This document shows, piece by piece, positions 1 to 8,285 of a DNA stretch of 64,000 nucleotides. This DNA is from Brenneria izadpanahii (GTDB taxonomy: Bacteria; Pseudomonadota; Gammaproteobacteria; Enterobacterales; Enterobacteriaceae). Both the position numbers and the translations under genes were made by a program. Under the pieces are notes generated by a model. The model made no database searches, had not been told where the DNA came from, and was given only the letters and a program-made list of their open reading frames with translations. The stretch's first letter is position 1. Every line of letters begins with the position of its first letter. The stretch spans positions 3,596,001-3,660,000 of the forward strand of contig NZ_CP050854.1 of assembly GCF_017569925.1 (NCBI RefSeq), in the 5' to 3' direction.

Positions 1-302
1 CAGCGGCACTCGCAGCCCAGTTTCGCCAGCAGCGTTTTATTGATGCCCGACAGCGCCATAGTGGTATCGGTGTACAGCGTGCAGCCGGCGCGCAGGCCGT
101 CGGCGATCCGCGTCACCACCTCCGGCGAGAAATGCAGGGTGTCCAGCCAGTCGAAATCCGCCGTGGTGTGGATCACCCGCTTAACGATCGCTTCGCGATC
201 CGCATCGGCGAAACGGTAATCGGGCCGCTCGCTGGCGATGATGTCGCCGATAATGACAAAACTTTGCCGTTCGATGTCCTGCGGCTGCTGAAGATAGTTC
301 AT
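1..302 (-). CDS. cbiC: Precorrin-8X / cobalt-precorrin-8 methylmutase CbiC (partial, 3' end outside window)
   Basis: The reverse strand from 302 encodes about 100 codons beginning MNYLQQPQDIERQSF, and the frame runs off the left edge. The opening (IE..SF.II), followed by a stretch ending in TDTTMALSGINK, fits the CbiC/CobH family. This enzyme moves the C-11 methyl group to C-12 to give cobyrinate (hydrogenobyrinate in the aerobic path) in the cytoplasm. It starts 11 bp after the cbiB stop, in the order cbiA-cbiB-cbiC known from the Salmonella cbi operon, so it should be co-transcribed from the riboswitch at 2816-2976. The C-terminal half, including the catalytic histidine region, cannot be judged here. 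Confidence 0.88.
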   Translation of the reverse strand, partial: MNYLQQPQDIERQSFVIIGDIIASERPDYRFADADREAIVKRVIHTTADFDWLDTLHFSPEVVTRIADGLRAGCTLYTDTTMALSGINKTLLAKLGCECR

Positions 303-313
303 GTGTCCGTTCC

Positions 314-1282
314 TTATGCCGTCATGACCGACAGCAGAAAATACGCGGCGCTAAACAGCATCAAGGCCAGTAAGGAAGCGACCTTCATCAAATTGATGCT
401 GCGCGGGATATCGTTCAGGGTAATCTCCCGGCGTTCATCGCCGATCCAGGGTTTCTCCACCCGCTCGCCGAAATAGTTGTTCGGCCCGCCAAGCCGTACC
501 CCCAACGCGCCGGCTACCGTGGCTTCCGACCAGGCGCAGTTGGGGCTGGAGTGCTGATAACGATCGCGCCAGCCGATGCGCCATGCCTGCCGGTAATCAT
601 CCTTCAGCAGCCAGGCCGCCGCGCTCAGCAGCAGCCACCCCAACCGGGCGGGGATATAGTTCGCCAGATCGTCCATCCGGGCGGAAACATAGCCGATCGA
701 CCGGTACTTCGAATTTTTGTAACCCACCATCGAATCCAGGGTATTCACCGCTTTGTAGGCCATCGCCAACGGCGCGCCGCCCAGCAGCAGGAAAAACAGC
801 GGCGCAATCACGCCGTCGATACTGTTCTCCGCCACGGTTTCCACCACCGCCCGGGTGATTTGCGGTTTTTCAAGCTGCGAAGTATCGCGCCCGACGATCC
901 ATGAGAGCTGTCGGCGGCTCTCTTCCAGCGTTCCGTGCCGCAATGCCTGATGAACCGCCAGCGCCGCATCGCTCAGGCAACGCCCCGCCAGACAGGTGTA
1001 AATCATCCACACTTCCGCCAGCCAGCCGAGCCACGGCTGGATCGCCGTCAGCAGCGCCAAAACGCCCCAGCTGACTCCCCAGGCGATGCCCACCACGGCC
1101 AGCCACAGCAATCCGCCGCCCAGCTTAAGCGCCCGTTCGCTGCGGCAGCAGGCGCGAATGCCCCGTTGCAGCCAGGCGATCAGATTGCCGATCCAGCGCA
1201 CCGGATGCGGCCAATGCGGGGGATCGCCCAGCCAATAATCAAGTAAAAAAGCGACGAGCCAGGCCGCCAGCGTCAAGGTCAT
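314..1282 (-). CDS. cbiB: Adenosylcobinamide-phosphate synthase CbiB
   Basis: A 322-residue integral membrane protein; the family is about 319 residues. It starts MTLTLAAWLVAFLLDYWLGD and has the hallmark DPPHWPHPVRWIG segment near residue 20. It joins adenosylcobyric acid to (R)-1-aminopropan-2-ol phosphate, the product of the CobD enzyme encoded at 4833-5906. Several hydrophobic segments are visible (about residues 1-15, 55-80 and 195-215), and the conserved AENSIDG motif lies mid-protein. A longer frame is open upstream, but the ATG at 1282 is favoured: its first bases overlap the cbiA stop (ATGA, 4 nt), a typical translationally coupled junction. Confidence 0.93.
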   Translation of the reverse strand: MTLTLAAWLVAFLLDYWLGDPPHWPHPVRWIGNLIAWLQRGIRACCRSERALKLGGGLLWLAVVGIAWGVSWGVLALLTAIQPWLGWLAEVWMIYTCLAGRCLSDAALAVHQALRHGTLEESRRQLSWIVGRDTSQLEKPQITRAVVETVAENSIDGVIAPLFFLLLGGAPLAMAYKAVNTLDSMVGYKNSKYRSIGYVSARMDDLANYIPARLGWLLLSAAAWLLKDDYRQAWRIGWRDRYQHSSPNCAWSEATVAGALGVRLGGPNNYFGERVEKPWIGDERREITLNDIPRSINLMKVASLLALMLFSAAYFLLSVMTA

Positions 1283-2691
1283 AGCGGCCTCCGGGCGGCG
1301 GAAAGCCAGCGATCGAGCACGCCGGGACGCTGGGCGAAATGAATATGCAGATAGCCGGCATAGGTCTGATCGAGCTGATAACCGCCCTGCCACTGCTGGA
1401 TCACGGCGCCGTCGCGGGATTTGGCGCAGTCGAAGACGGGAGATAGCGACGTGGAAAAATCGGAGTAATGGAATTCATGACCGCGCAGGATCTCGCCCGC
1501 CGCCGCCAGCAGCGTATCCTGCTTCGCCTGCGCCTGACAGTAGCCAAAGCGGGTCAGCCGTTTTCCCATCCGGCTTTCGCCGGGCAGAATCCCCGTCATG
1601 GCATGACGCTGTCCATCAGGGGTAGTCAGCCCCGATCCCAGATACATCAGGCCGCCGCATTCGGCATACAGCGGGATCCGGCGCTGATGCGCCCGATGCA
1701 GGGCGCGGTGCATCGCGGTATTGGCCGCCAGCTGCGGCGCGTAGATTTCCGGATAGCCGCCGCCGATATAAATCATCCGGCAGTCGGGAAGCTGGCGATC
1801 GTAAAGCGGGCTGAAACGCTGAATACGTACCCCGGCCTGCTCCAGCAGATCCAGATTGTCCGGATAGTAAAAGTTGAAGGCTTCGTCATCGGCCAGCGCC
1901 AGCGTCAGACCGTCGGCCAGTTCGGGCGCCGGCAAAGCGGGCGCTTCGCCGTCGGGGAATACCGTGTTGCCGCACAGCGCCAGCAGACGGTCTACTTCGA
2001 TGGTTTCTTCCACCTGCCGGGCCAACTGCCGCCAGCGGAGATCGTCATTAGCCTGTTCCTGCGCCGGGATCAGACCGAGGTGACGGGAAGGCAAAGTCAC
2101 CTCTTCCATGACCGGCAGCCGCCCCAGCACCGGGATGCCGCAATAGTGTTCAATGGCGTGGCGAATAAGCGCGTAGTGCTGCGCCGAGCTGACGCGATTA
2201 ACAATCACGCCCGCGATGGTCAACGCCGGATCGAAACGGCAAAAACCCATCACGGTGGCCGCCACCGACGTCGATACCGCTTTGCCGTCCACCAGCAAAA
2301 TCACCGGGCACCCCAGCTGCTTCGCCATCGCCGCCGTGCTGCAATAGTCCGGATCGGCGCCGTAACCGTCATACAGCCCCATCACCCCTTCGATTACCGC
2401 TACATCGGCATGACGCATATGCTGGTTATATAAACCGTTTAGCGTTGCCGGCGGCAGCATAAAGGCGTCCAGATTGCGGGAAGCTACGCCGCATACCGCG
2501 CTGTGCCAGCCGCTGTCCAGATAATCCGGCCCGACCTTGAAGGGCTGGACGGCAAGCCCGCGCCGCATCAGCGCCCGCAGAAGCCCCAGCGTGACGGTGG
2601 TTTTGCCGCAGCCGCTGCCGGTGCCGGCGATCACGAAGGCTTTTTTATCCGTCCCGGTCCGATCCGGTTTTTTTTCACTGAAGCCTGACAT
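1279..2691 (-). CDS. cbiA: Cobyrinate a,c-diamide synthase CbiA
   Basis: A 470-residue glutamine amidotransferase that uses ATP and glutamine to amidate the a and c side chains of cobyrinate. It has an N-terminal P-loop (GTGSGCGKTT, residues 23-32) and the FKVGPDYLDSGWH segment of the CbiA/CobB family. The C-terminal class-I amidotransferase domain has its Cys nucleophile at residue 345 in YAECGGLMYLG. The ATG at 2691 is chosen over upstream in-frame starts because a GGGA lies 7 nt before it and the preceding residues do not resemble the family. It is the first gene after the B12 riboswitch, as in the Salmonella cbi operon, so expression is expected to fall when adenosylcobalamin is abundant. 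Confidence 0.94.
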   Translation of the reverse strand: MSGFSEKKPDRTGTDKKAFVIAGTGSGCGKTTVTLGLLRALMRRGLAVQPFKVGPDYLDSGWHSAVCGVASRNLDAFMLPPATLNGLYNQHMRHADVAVIEGVMGLYDGYGADPDYCSTAAMAKQLGCPVILLVDGKAVSTSVAATVMGFCRFDPALTIAGVIVNRVSSAQHYALIRHAIEHYCGIPVLGRLPVMEEVTLPSRHLGLIPAQEQANDDLRWRQLARQVEETIEVDRLLALCGNTVFPDGEAPALPAPELADGLTLALADDEAFNFYYPDNLDLLEQAGVRIQRFSPLYDRQLPDCRMIYIGGGYPEIYAPQLAANTAMHRALHRAHQRRIPLYAECGGLMYLGSGLTTPDGQRHAMTGILPGESRMGKRLTRFGYCQAQAKQDTLLAAAGEILRGHEFHYSDFSTSLSPVFDCAKSRDGAVIQQWQGGYQLDQTYAGYLHIHFAQRPGVLDRWLSAARRPL

Positions 2692-2815
2692 AAAAAATCC
2701 CGACGTTTCGGCCGGGAAATGCAGTGTCACAAGAGTACGCGCAGCCAGCATCGCTGATGCACGCATCGGATGACAACCCGCTTCCCACCGAAGGAGTTGA
2801 ATATATACATACAGA

Positions 2816-2976
2816 CTGTCAGGTCGGTCTTCTGGCTTAGCGTCAACCTCCCCCGCGCCTTCCCAATCATACGATCAGTGGCTTTTACGGGGTTGTCGGC
2901 ATCACAGCAGCGGGGGCTGCGGGGGAATTTCACCCCCTTCCCAGCAGAATCATTTGAAAAGATTCTTACCTGACAG
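2816..2976 (-). promoter_or_regulatory. Cobalamin (B12) riboswitch upstream of cbiA
   Basis: Read on the reverse strand, this leader has the standard cobalamin element. The 5' P1 strand CTGTCAGGT (2968-2976) pairs with ACCTGACAG (2816-2824). A GGGAAGGGGGTGAAATTCC core is followed by CCGCAGCCCCCGCTGCTGTG. The 3' B12-box region reads AAGCCAGAAGACCGACCTG (about 2820-2838). It lies 125 nt upstream of the cbiA start. In enterobacteria such elements mostly block ribosome access or cause termination when adenosylcobalamin binds. The gap to cbiA shows no obvious U-tract terminator, so translational control is the likelier mode (inference). Confidence 0.95.
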
Positions 2977-2991
2977 CGATATCATGGCTAT

Positions 2992-3433
2992 TTCACTTTT
3001 ATCTTTTTATTAACACCACATTAACGTTTATATATCTGTTATATATTTTTACATAAGGTAATAGTCGTCATTCCCGCCTGCCGACTCAGGGATGACGACG
3101 GCGGTATTCATAAGGATGAAGTTTATAAGATCGCTTTGCGCTCAAACTCAATATAGCCCTTTCATAGCAAAAAAATGGCGAACTTTATTTTTTAACGATG
3201 CCCCTTTTCGCGCCGGAATAACAAATTATTGTTCTCTTCATCGCGAAAATCCTCGCTATTCAGGCCGGTATGACGAAGGCCAAATAGCAAAATTTTGTCA
3301 TCGTCCGTTATGCCGCTCAACCATGCCGTAGGAACTCATCACAAATTCATACCCCCATTAATCAAGATATGCATCATACTGGATCCAGGATTCAATCCCT
3401 TGATGTTGTGCAATAAATGGAGAGGAAAATCGA
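2992..3433. other. Intergenic region between the cbi riboswitch and adh
   Basis: AT-rich, about 440 bp, and presumably holding the leftward cbi promoter and the rightward adh promoter. It contains an inverted repeat (GTCGTCATTCCC at 3064-3075 with GGGATGACGAC at 3089-3099) like the one at 59.9 kb. A 79-codon open frame at 3092-3331 has no recognisable family features and is not called. A GGAGAGG just before 3434 is a good ribosome binding site for adh. Confidence 0.5.
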
Positions 3434-4498
3434 ATGCAAAATATACGTGGTTTTGCTGCGCTTGATGCCGCCAGCCCGTTAGTTCCACATCAGTTTGTCC
3501 GCAGAGATCCGCGAGAAGATGATGTAATCATCGATATTGTTTATTGCGGCGTGTGCCATTCCGACATCCATATGGCGCGCAACGAGTGGAAAAACAGCCA
3601 TTACCCCCTCGTCCCCGGACATGAAATCATCGGCAAGGTCGTTGGCGTGGGTAAATCAGTCACGCGATTTAAACAAGGCGACTGGGTCGGCGTCGGCTGC
3701 ATGGTGGACTCCTGTCAACAGTGTGACGCCTGTGAAGACGGCCTGGAACAGTATTGTGAAGAAGGTATGACTCTGACCTACGGCGCGGTCGACCGTCACG
3801 ATGGCCTGCCGACCTTCGGCGGCTATTCCGAGCGTATCGTCGTTTCCGATAAATTCGTGCTGCGCCTATCCGATAAGCTGGATATGAAATCCGCCGCGCC
3901 GTTGCTGTGCGCCGGGATCACCACCTACTCGCCGCTGCGCCACTGGAATGTCGGACCGGGCGATAAAGTCGCCGTTGTCGGTCTGGGCGGACTGGGACAC
4001 ATGGGGCTAAAGTTTGCCAAAGCCATGGGGGCTGAAGTCACGCTATTCACCCGTTCGCCAGGCAAAGAGCAGGAAGCGCGCCGCCTGGGCGCGGACCGCG
4101 TGATCATCTCCTCCGATGACGCGCAGATGAAAACCGCCGCCAACACTTTCGATATCATTCTTGATACGGTGCCGATGCAGCACGATCTCAATCCCTATCT
4201 GGCCACGCTGGCGCGTGACGGCACGCTGATCCTGGTCGGGCTGATTGAGCCGATTGAACCGACGGTACACAGCGGATTGCTGGTCATGGGCCGTAAGAAC
4301 ATTGCCGGCTCCCTGATTGGCGGTATTCAAGAAACACAGGAAATGCTGGACTTTTGCGCCGAACACGGCATTAGCTGTGACGTTGAGATGATCAACATGC
4401 AGGATATCAACACCGCCTACGAGCGCATGCTGAAGAGTGACGTGCATTACCGCTTTGTGATTGAAATGGCTTCTCTGAAACAGAGTTTCCAGAGTTGA
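3434..4498 (+). CDS. Zinc-dependent NAD(P) alcohol/aldehyde dehydrogenase, YahK/cinnamyl-alcohol-dehydrogenase type
   Basis: A 354-residue medium-chain dehydrogenase. Catalytic-zinc ligands are visible as C41 (GVCHSD) and H63-E64 (PGHE). The structural zinc site is C94, C97, C100 and C108. A Rossmann glycine motif GLGGLG lies at about 183-188. The overall pattern matches the YahK/AdhC (CAD) subfamily, cytosolic broad-range aldehyde reductases that usually prefer NADPH; the substrate here is unknown. A strong GGAGAGG precedes the ATG. It is monocistronic, pointing away from the cbi operon and followed by a non-coding stretch before cobD, so no link to B12 synthesis is implied. Confidence 0.9.
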   Translation: MQNIRGFAALDAASPLVPHQFVRRDPREDDVIIDIVYCGVCHSDIHMARNEWKNSHYPLVPGHEIIGKVVGVGKSVTRFKQGDWVGVGCMVDSCQQCDACEDGLEQYCEEGMTLTYGAVDRHDGLPTFGGYSERIVVSDKFVLRLSDKLDMKSAAPLLCAGITTYSPLRHWNVGPGDKVAVVGLGGLGHMGLKFAKAMGAEVTLFTRSPGKEQEARRLGADRVIISSDDAQMKTAANTFDIILDTVPMQHDLNPYLATLARDGTLILVGLIEPIEPTVHSGLLVMGRKNIAGSLIGGIQETQEMLDFCAEHGISCDVEMINMQDINTAYERMLKSDVHYRFVIEMASLKQSFQS

Positions 4499-4832
4499 TT
4501 ATTTATCCCCGTCAGCTTTCACGTTGCTGAAAGGCTTTCCCCAGGGATGGGGCGAGTAATCGCCTACCTGCTCAGCAAACAATCCCACTTACCGGCGAAA
4601 GCGCCTGACGACGGCGAAAGCCTCAACGTTGGCAAATCTGGGCGCGCCCGCATTCATCGTCATCGGCGAAATGACGCGGCTCAGTTCGGTACTGGCCTTC
4701 GCGCCGGAACGCCTGGCGTTAACCGCCATCCCCTCGCTTATGGTACTCTGATGCCGGCAATCGGCCGTGGAATGCGTTTACGCAGAGCGGCGATAATGGG
4801 CTTGTCGGCAGTCTGAGGAATATAGCGATATC
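4499..4832. other. Gap between adh and cobD, with a possible C-terminal relic of a precorrin/uroporphyrinogen methyltransferase
   Basis: No intact gene. One plus-strand frame (about 4611-4750, ending at a TGA) reads GAPAFIVIGEMTRLSSVLAF, close to the C-terminal hallmark of SUMT/CobA-type methyltransferases (APALIVIGEVVRL..). The frame is closed by a stop at 4557-4559 and no upstream methyltransferase motif is readable. An 89-codon open frame at 4547-4816 is in a different phase and looks non-coding. Given the cobalamin neighbours, a decayed cobA is plausible but rests on about 20 residues. Confidence 0.3.
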
Positions 4833-5906
4833 ATGAGCGAACACGGCGGCAATATACTGGAAATGGCATTAAAAATCGGCGTGGATGCCAACGACATTAT
4901 CGACTTCAGCGCCAATATCAATCCGCAGGGCATGCCGGAATCGCTAAAAGCGGCGATAGTCAGCCAGCTTGAATTCGCCGAGCGCTATCCCGATGTGGAA
5001 TACCGCAAGCTGCACGCTGCGCTTGCCCGCGTTCACGGCTGTGAGGCCGGCAATATTATCGCCGGTAACGGCGCTACCGAGCTGATTTATGCCGTAGCGC
5101 AGTATCTTCAACCACGCCGGGCGCTGCTGCTGACGCCGGGATTTGCCGAGTACCGCCGCGCGTTGCAGCGAGCCGGCTGTGTGATTGACGATTACGCCAT
5201 GACGGAAGCGGATGGCTTTCAGCCCGATGAGCGGCTGCTGGCGGCGCTGGACAATACGCACTATGACTGTCTATTTATCGCCACCCCCAATAACCCGACC
5301 GGCCTGATGCCCGATCCCCAGTTGCTTTTGACCATCGCCGAGCGTTGCCAGCAGCGGCGAACCGCGCTGATCGTCGATGAAGCCTTTATCGACTTTCTGC
5401 CCGGCGCGCCGGGGCTTATCCCGCACCTATCCGCATTCCCTCAGCTTTATATTCTGCGCTCGCTGACCAAATTTTTCGCCATTCCCGGCCTGCGTCTCGG
5501 CTATCTGGTCAGCGGCGATCGGGACGCCATCAGCGCGATGAAACGCGCGCGCGAACCGTGGACCATCAATGCGTTCGCCGCGCTGGCCGGGGAAATTATT
5601 CTGGACGACCGCGCCTATATCGCGGCGACGCACCGCTGGCTGGCCGAGGCGCAGCGCTGTCTCTATCAGGAACTGTGCGCCATGCCCGAGCTTCGCGTCT
5701 GGCGGCCGGCGGCCAACTATATTTTTCTCCAGTGTCTGCGACCGGAAATCGCCCTTCAGCAAGCGTTGCTGGCACACCGTATTTTGATCCGATCGTGCGC
5801 CAACTATCCCGGTCTAACCTCTAGCCATTATCGGGTCGCCATTAAAAGCGACGCCGACAACAGACGGCTGATTACGGCGCTGCATCAGGTTTTCGGCCAT
5901 GGCTGA
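4833..5906 (+). CDS. cobD: L-threonine-O-3-phosphate decarboxylase CobD
   Basis: A 357-residue PLP enzyme of the class I/II aminotransferase fold. It decarboxylates threonine phosphate to (R)-1-amino-2-propanol O-2-phosphate, the nucleotide-loop linker of cobalamin. It opens with the family signature HGGNI, then DFSANINPQG. TPNNPTG and VDEAFIDF form the PLP pocket, and the Schiff-base lysine is K213 in SLTKFFAIPGLRLGY. It overlaps the downstream threonine kinase gene by 8 bp, so precursor and product enzymes are co-translated. This Salmonella-type CobD is distinct from CbiB, which some species call CobD. Confidence 0.93.
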   Translation: MSEHGGNILEMALKIGVDANDIIDFSANINPQGMPESLKAAIVSQLEFAERYPDVEYRKLHAALARVHGCEAGNIIAGNGATELIYAVAQYLQPRRALLLTPGFAEYRRALQRAGCVIDDYAMTEADGFQPDERLLAALDNTHYDCLFIATPNNPTGLMPDPQLLLTIAERCQQRRTALIVDEAFIDFLPGAPGLIPHLSAFPQLYILRSLTKFFAIPGLRLGYLVSGDRDAISAMKRAREPWTINAFAALAGEIILDDRAYIAATHRWLAEAQRCLYQELCAMPELRVWRPAANYIFLQCLRPEIALQQALLAHRILIRSCANYPGLTSSHYRVAIKSDADNRRLITALHQVFGHG

Positions 5907-6759
5907 AGCGCGTTGCCCCGCCTCTTGCGGCGAACTGATCCAGGGCTGGATCCTCGGCGGCGAGAAGCTGATTTCCTGTCCGGTGGCATGGTTCAGCACC
6001 GTGTCGGTTACGGATGGCGAACCGGGATTGCATGAACGCCCGCGAATGCGGCGCATGCTGGAAACGGTAGTCGCGCATTTCGGTCACCCCACGGATATGA
6101 CGCGCGGATTGCACATTGACTTTACTTCCACCATTCCGGTAGCCAAAGGAATGGCCAGCAGCACCGCCGATATTGCCGCCACCGCGCTGGCCGCCGCCCG
6201 TCATCTTGGCGAAACGCTGGATGAAGCGGCCCTCGCCGCGCTATGCGTGCGGCTGGAGCCAACCGACAGCACCCTGTTTCGCCAGCTTACGCTGTTTGAT
6301 CATCAAACCGCTGAAACCGCCATTTCCTGCGGCTGGCCGCCGGCTATTGATATTTTGCTGCTGGAAAGTCCGCAAACGCTGGACACCGCCGACTATCACC
6401 GTCTCGATCGGCGGCAAGCTCTGCTGCATCACGCCGGCGAGCTGGAGCGCGCCTGGCGGTTGTTCCGCTCGGCGGTTGCCGCGGAAGATCGCCACCGGCT
6501 GGGGGAAGCCTGCGCTCTCAGCGCCATCGCCAGCCAGCGACTGCTCATCAAACCGGCCTTTAACGATTTACTGGATGTGGTCGAAGCCAACGGCCTTTAC
6601 GGCTTGAATGTGGCGCACAGCGGCAGCGTGGTCGGGCTGCTGCTAGATCGCCGCCATCATGATGTAGAGAAAGTAAACCGGCAGCTACATCAGCGCGGGA
6701 TTACGCGGCATTACCCTAATCAGTACCTGCTGCCGATGATCGCCGGCGGCGTGCGGTGA
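5899..6759 (+). CDS. pduX: L-threonine kinase PduX (GHMP family)
   Basis: A 286-residue GHMP kinase that makes L-threonine O-3-phosphate from ATP and threonine for CobD. The amino end (CPASCGELIQG, residues 6-16) is the family's substrate-side motif. The phosphate-binding motif PVAKGMASSTAD is at about 80-91. Near the C-terminus NVAHSGSVVG is the third GHMP motif. The start codon lies inside the end of cobD (8-bp overlap), giving a cobD-pduX pair for the aminopropanol arm of cobalamin assembly. In Salmonella pduX sits in the pdu propanediol operon; here it is with cobD and no pdu genes are seen. Confidence 0.92.
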   Translation: MAEARCPASCGELIQGWILGGEKLISCPVAWFSTVSVTDGEPGLHERPRMRRMLETVVAHFGHPTDMTRGLHIDFTSTIPVAKGMASSTADIAATALAAARHLGETLDEAALAALCVRLEPTDSTLFRQLTLFDHQTAETAISCGWPPAIDILLLESPQTLDTADYHRLDRRQALLHHAGELERAWRLFRSAVAAEDRHRLGEACALSAIASQRLLIKPAFNDLLDVVEANGLYGLNVAHSGSVVGLLLDRRHHDVEKVNRQLHQRGITRHYPNQYLLPMIAGGVR

Positions 6760-6810
6760 TGGAAGCATCGTTATTGCCGCCAACGTAATAAAAGAGAAAA
6801 CGTGATAGGG

Positions 6811-6844
6811 GATAATAAAAAACAGGCAGGGGGAACCTGCCTGT
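6811..6844 (-). terminator. Intrinsic terminator of the small lipoprotein gene
   Basis: On the reverse strand CAGGCAGG - TTCCC - CCTGCCTG is followed by TTTTTTATTATC. An 8-bp GC-rich stem plus U-tract, 35 nt past the stop of the 6879-7037 gene. Confidence 0.85.
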
Positions 6845-6878
6845 GAATGCTATTCATGCCTGGTGCGGCGGATAAAAC

Positions 6879-7037
6879 TTAACGTGGTCCCATCTGGCTG
6901 CCGTGCACATCCTGGAAGCCAGGACCGCCGCCGTGCCCACCGCCGCCATGACCGCCGCCGCCCGGAGGCGGAAACAGACAACCACTCAGCGCCGTGATTA
7001 ATGTAATCACCCCAATGATTTTAAATATACGACTCAT
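6879..7037 (-). CDS. Small Gly/His-rich lipoprotein (52 aa)
   Basis: A short gene (52 codons) on the reverse strand with a complete lipoprotein signal: MSRIFKIIGV, a hydrophobic stretch, and lipobox LSGC with the acylated cysteine at residue 20. The predicted mature peptide is only 33 residues: LFPPP, then a Gly/His run (GGGGHGGGGHGGG), then a polar tail ending in PR. A good intrinsic terminator follows. Similar tiny Gly-rich lipoproteins occur in enterobacteria without a known role. The evenly spaced histidines could bind metal, but nothing in the context supports a specific function. Upstream of it (7038-7256) no other gene is seen. Confidence 0.75.
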   Translation of the reverse strand: MSRIFKIIGVITLITALSGCLFPPPGGGGHGGGGHGGGPGFQDVHGSQMGPR

Positions 7038-7256
7038 GTTTACCTCAGTGTTGACGGGATATCACGAGCGCATCATAGGAGGGTAACAATCAGTAAACAA
7101 TGCAGAATCATCCTGAAAAGATTTTTATAAACATTTAGTTACATTAGCCTACTTATTTCTGCCTTAATCAAAACGACTTCTTAAAGCCATGCTATTTGTC
7201 CGTTATCAACCGCGTTACCGGCTGGCTCACGCGCTAAAGCGGGCTTTTCAGCTCGA

Positions 7257-8092
7257 CTAGGTGCGATAGAGCTTCAAACGTTTCACCCGGCTTTCGAAGC
7301 GCTCCAGGCGCTGTTTTAATTTATCGCGGTTGCGGCCCGCCACACAGTGCAGCAAAACATTCAGCGCGTTGACCAGCCCGGCGGTGGACTCCAGTATCAG
7401 CCCGGTTTTGGTGGTGATAGTAACGATATGCGGCGTATTCATATACTTGGCGATGCCATATTCGTCGGTGAAAACCACCAGATCGGCTTTTTCCCTGATA
7501 CATTCATTGGCAAAGGCGATGCCCGCATCCGCATAGGGAGCGATATCGATAAGCAGGACACAACACTGTTTGTCGTAACTATCAATCCATCCCCCAGTAC
7601 GCCGCCATAGATATCAAGAAACTCGACGTTGGATCTAACCAGCGACAGCCGGTTGGCGAAATCCTCCGTCAGGCCGCGTATCGTCTGAAAGCCACAGACG
7701 AAAACATGCTCCGCCTGGCTTACGCACTGGACAATATCCTGCCAATGCTGGCTGCCGATCTGCTCCCAGAACTTGACCAACGCCTCTATCTCATTATTAA
7801 GATGAACGGTTAAGTCATCGCTTTGCTGTTCGACGCGCGCCAGCAAGGTGGTATTGAGCAATGACTTTACCCTCACCTCATCACGAAGATCTTCTTTCAG
7901 CCCCTTCAATCCTTTGTAACCCAAGCGGCGGCAGAAACGGCTGACGGTATTAGGGCTAACGCCACTTTTTTGCGCAAGGGTTGCACCATTTTCGAACGCA
8001 ATATTCTCAAGATTCGCGTTGATATAGGCCCACAGCGTCCTTTCCGCTGGCGTCAGATTGCCTTCCAGCTTTTCCAGCCTGGCGTCAAGCAT
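7257..8092 (-). pseudogene. MurR/RpiR-family regulator (HTH + SIS), one-base frameshift
   Basis: The first part (8092 to about 7591) encodes an RpiR-type helix-turn-helix domain: LTPAERTLWAYI, then GVSPNTVSRFCRRLGYKGLKGLK, followed by the start of a SIS domain. The frame then shifts. The rest of the SIS domain (IDIAPYADAG..VVFTDEYGIAKY..) continues in another phase to the stop at 7257. One extra G in the G5 tract (C5 on the plus strand, 7591-7595) would restore a continuous protein of about 278 residues, the usual length. The start at 8092 has a GAGGTAA ribosome site. It is divergent from the transporter genes at 8286-12344 and is their likely regulator. Either an inactivated gene or a sequencing error. 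Confidence 0.85.
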
Positions 8093-8285
8093 AGCGTTAC
8101 CTCGTTGATAGGAAAAGATATATAAATACCAAATGCAAAATTCGTGACATAAAAATCCCTTTCCTCTCTCATCCGACATTCCGTTGGCATATTAATTGCA
8201 AACCAAACACAGAAGACATAATTCTGTCAAATACTCTATCAGTTTAGTCCCCATGGCTAAATAGCAAACCCACCGGAGAAGAAAA

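Noticed and set aside
1468-2433. 321-codon open frame on the plus strand
   Set aside because: Fully antisense to cbiA, whose family motifs and P-loop are clear; the plus frame has Arg/Gln/His-rich shadow composition.
3092-3331. 79-codon open frame in the adh upstream region
   Set aside because: No family features and overlaps a palindromic repeat.
4547-4816. 89-codon plus-strand open frame before cobD
   Set aside because: Basic low-quality composition, no ribosome site, and in a different phase from the methyltransferase-like fragment.
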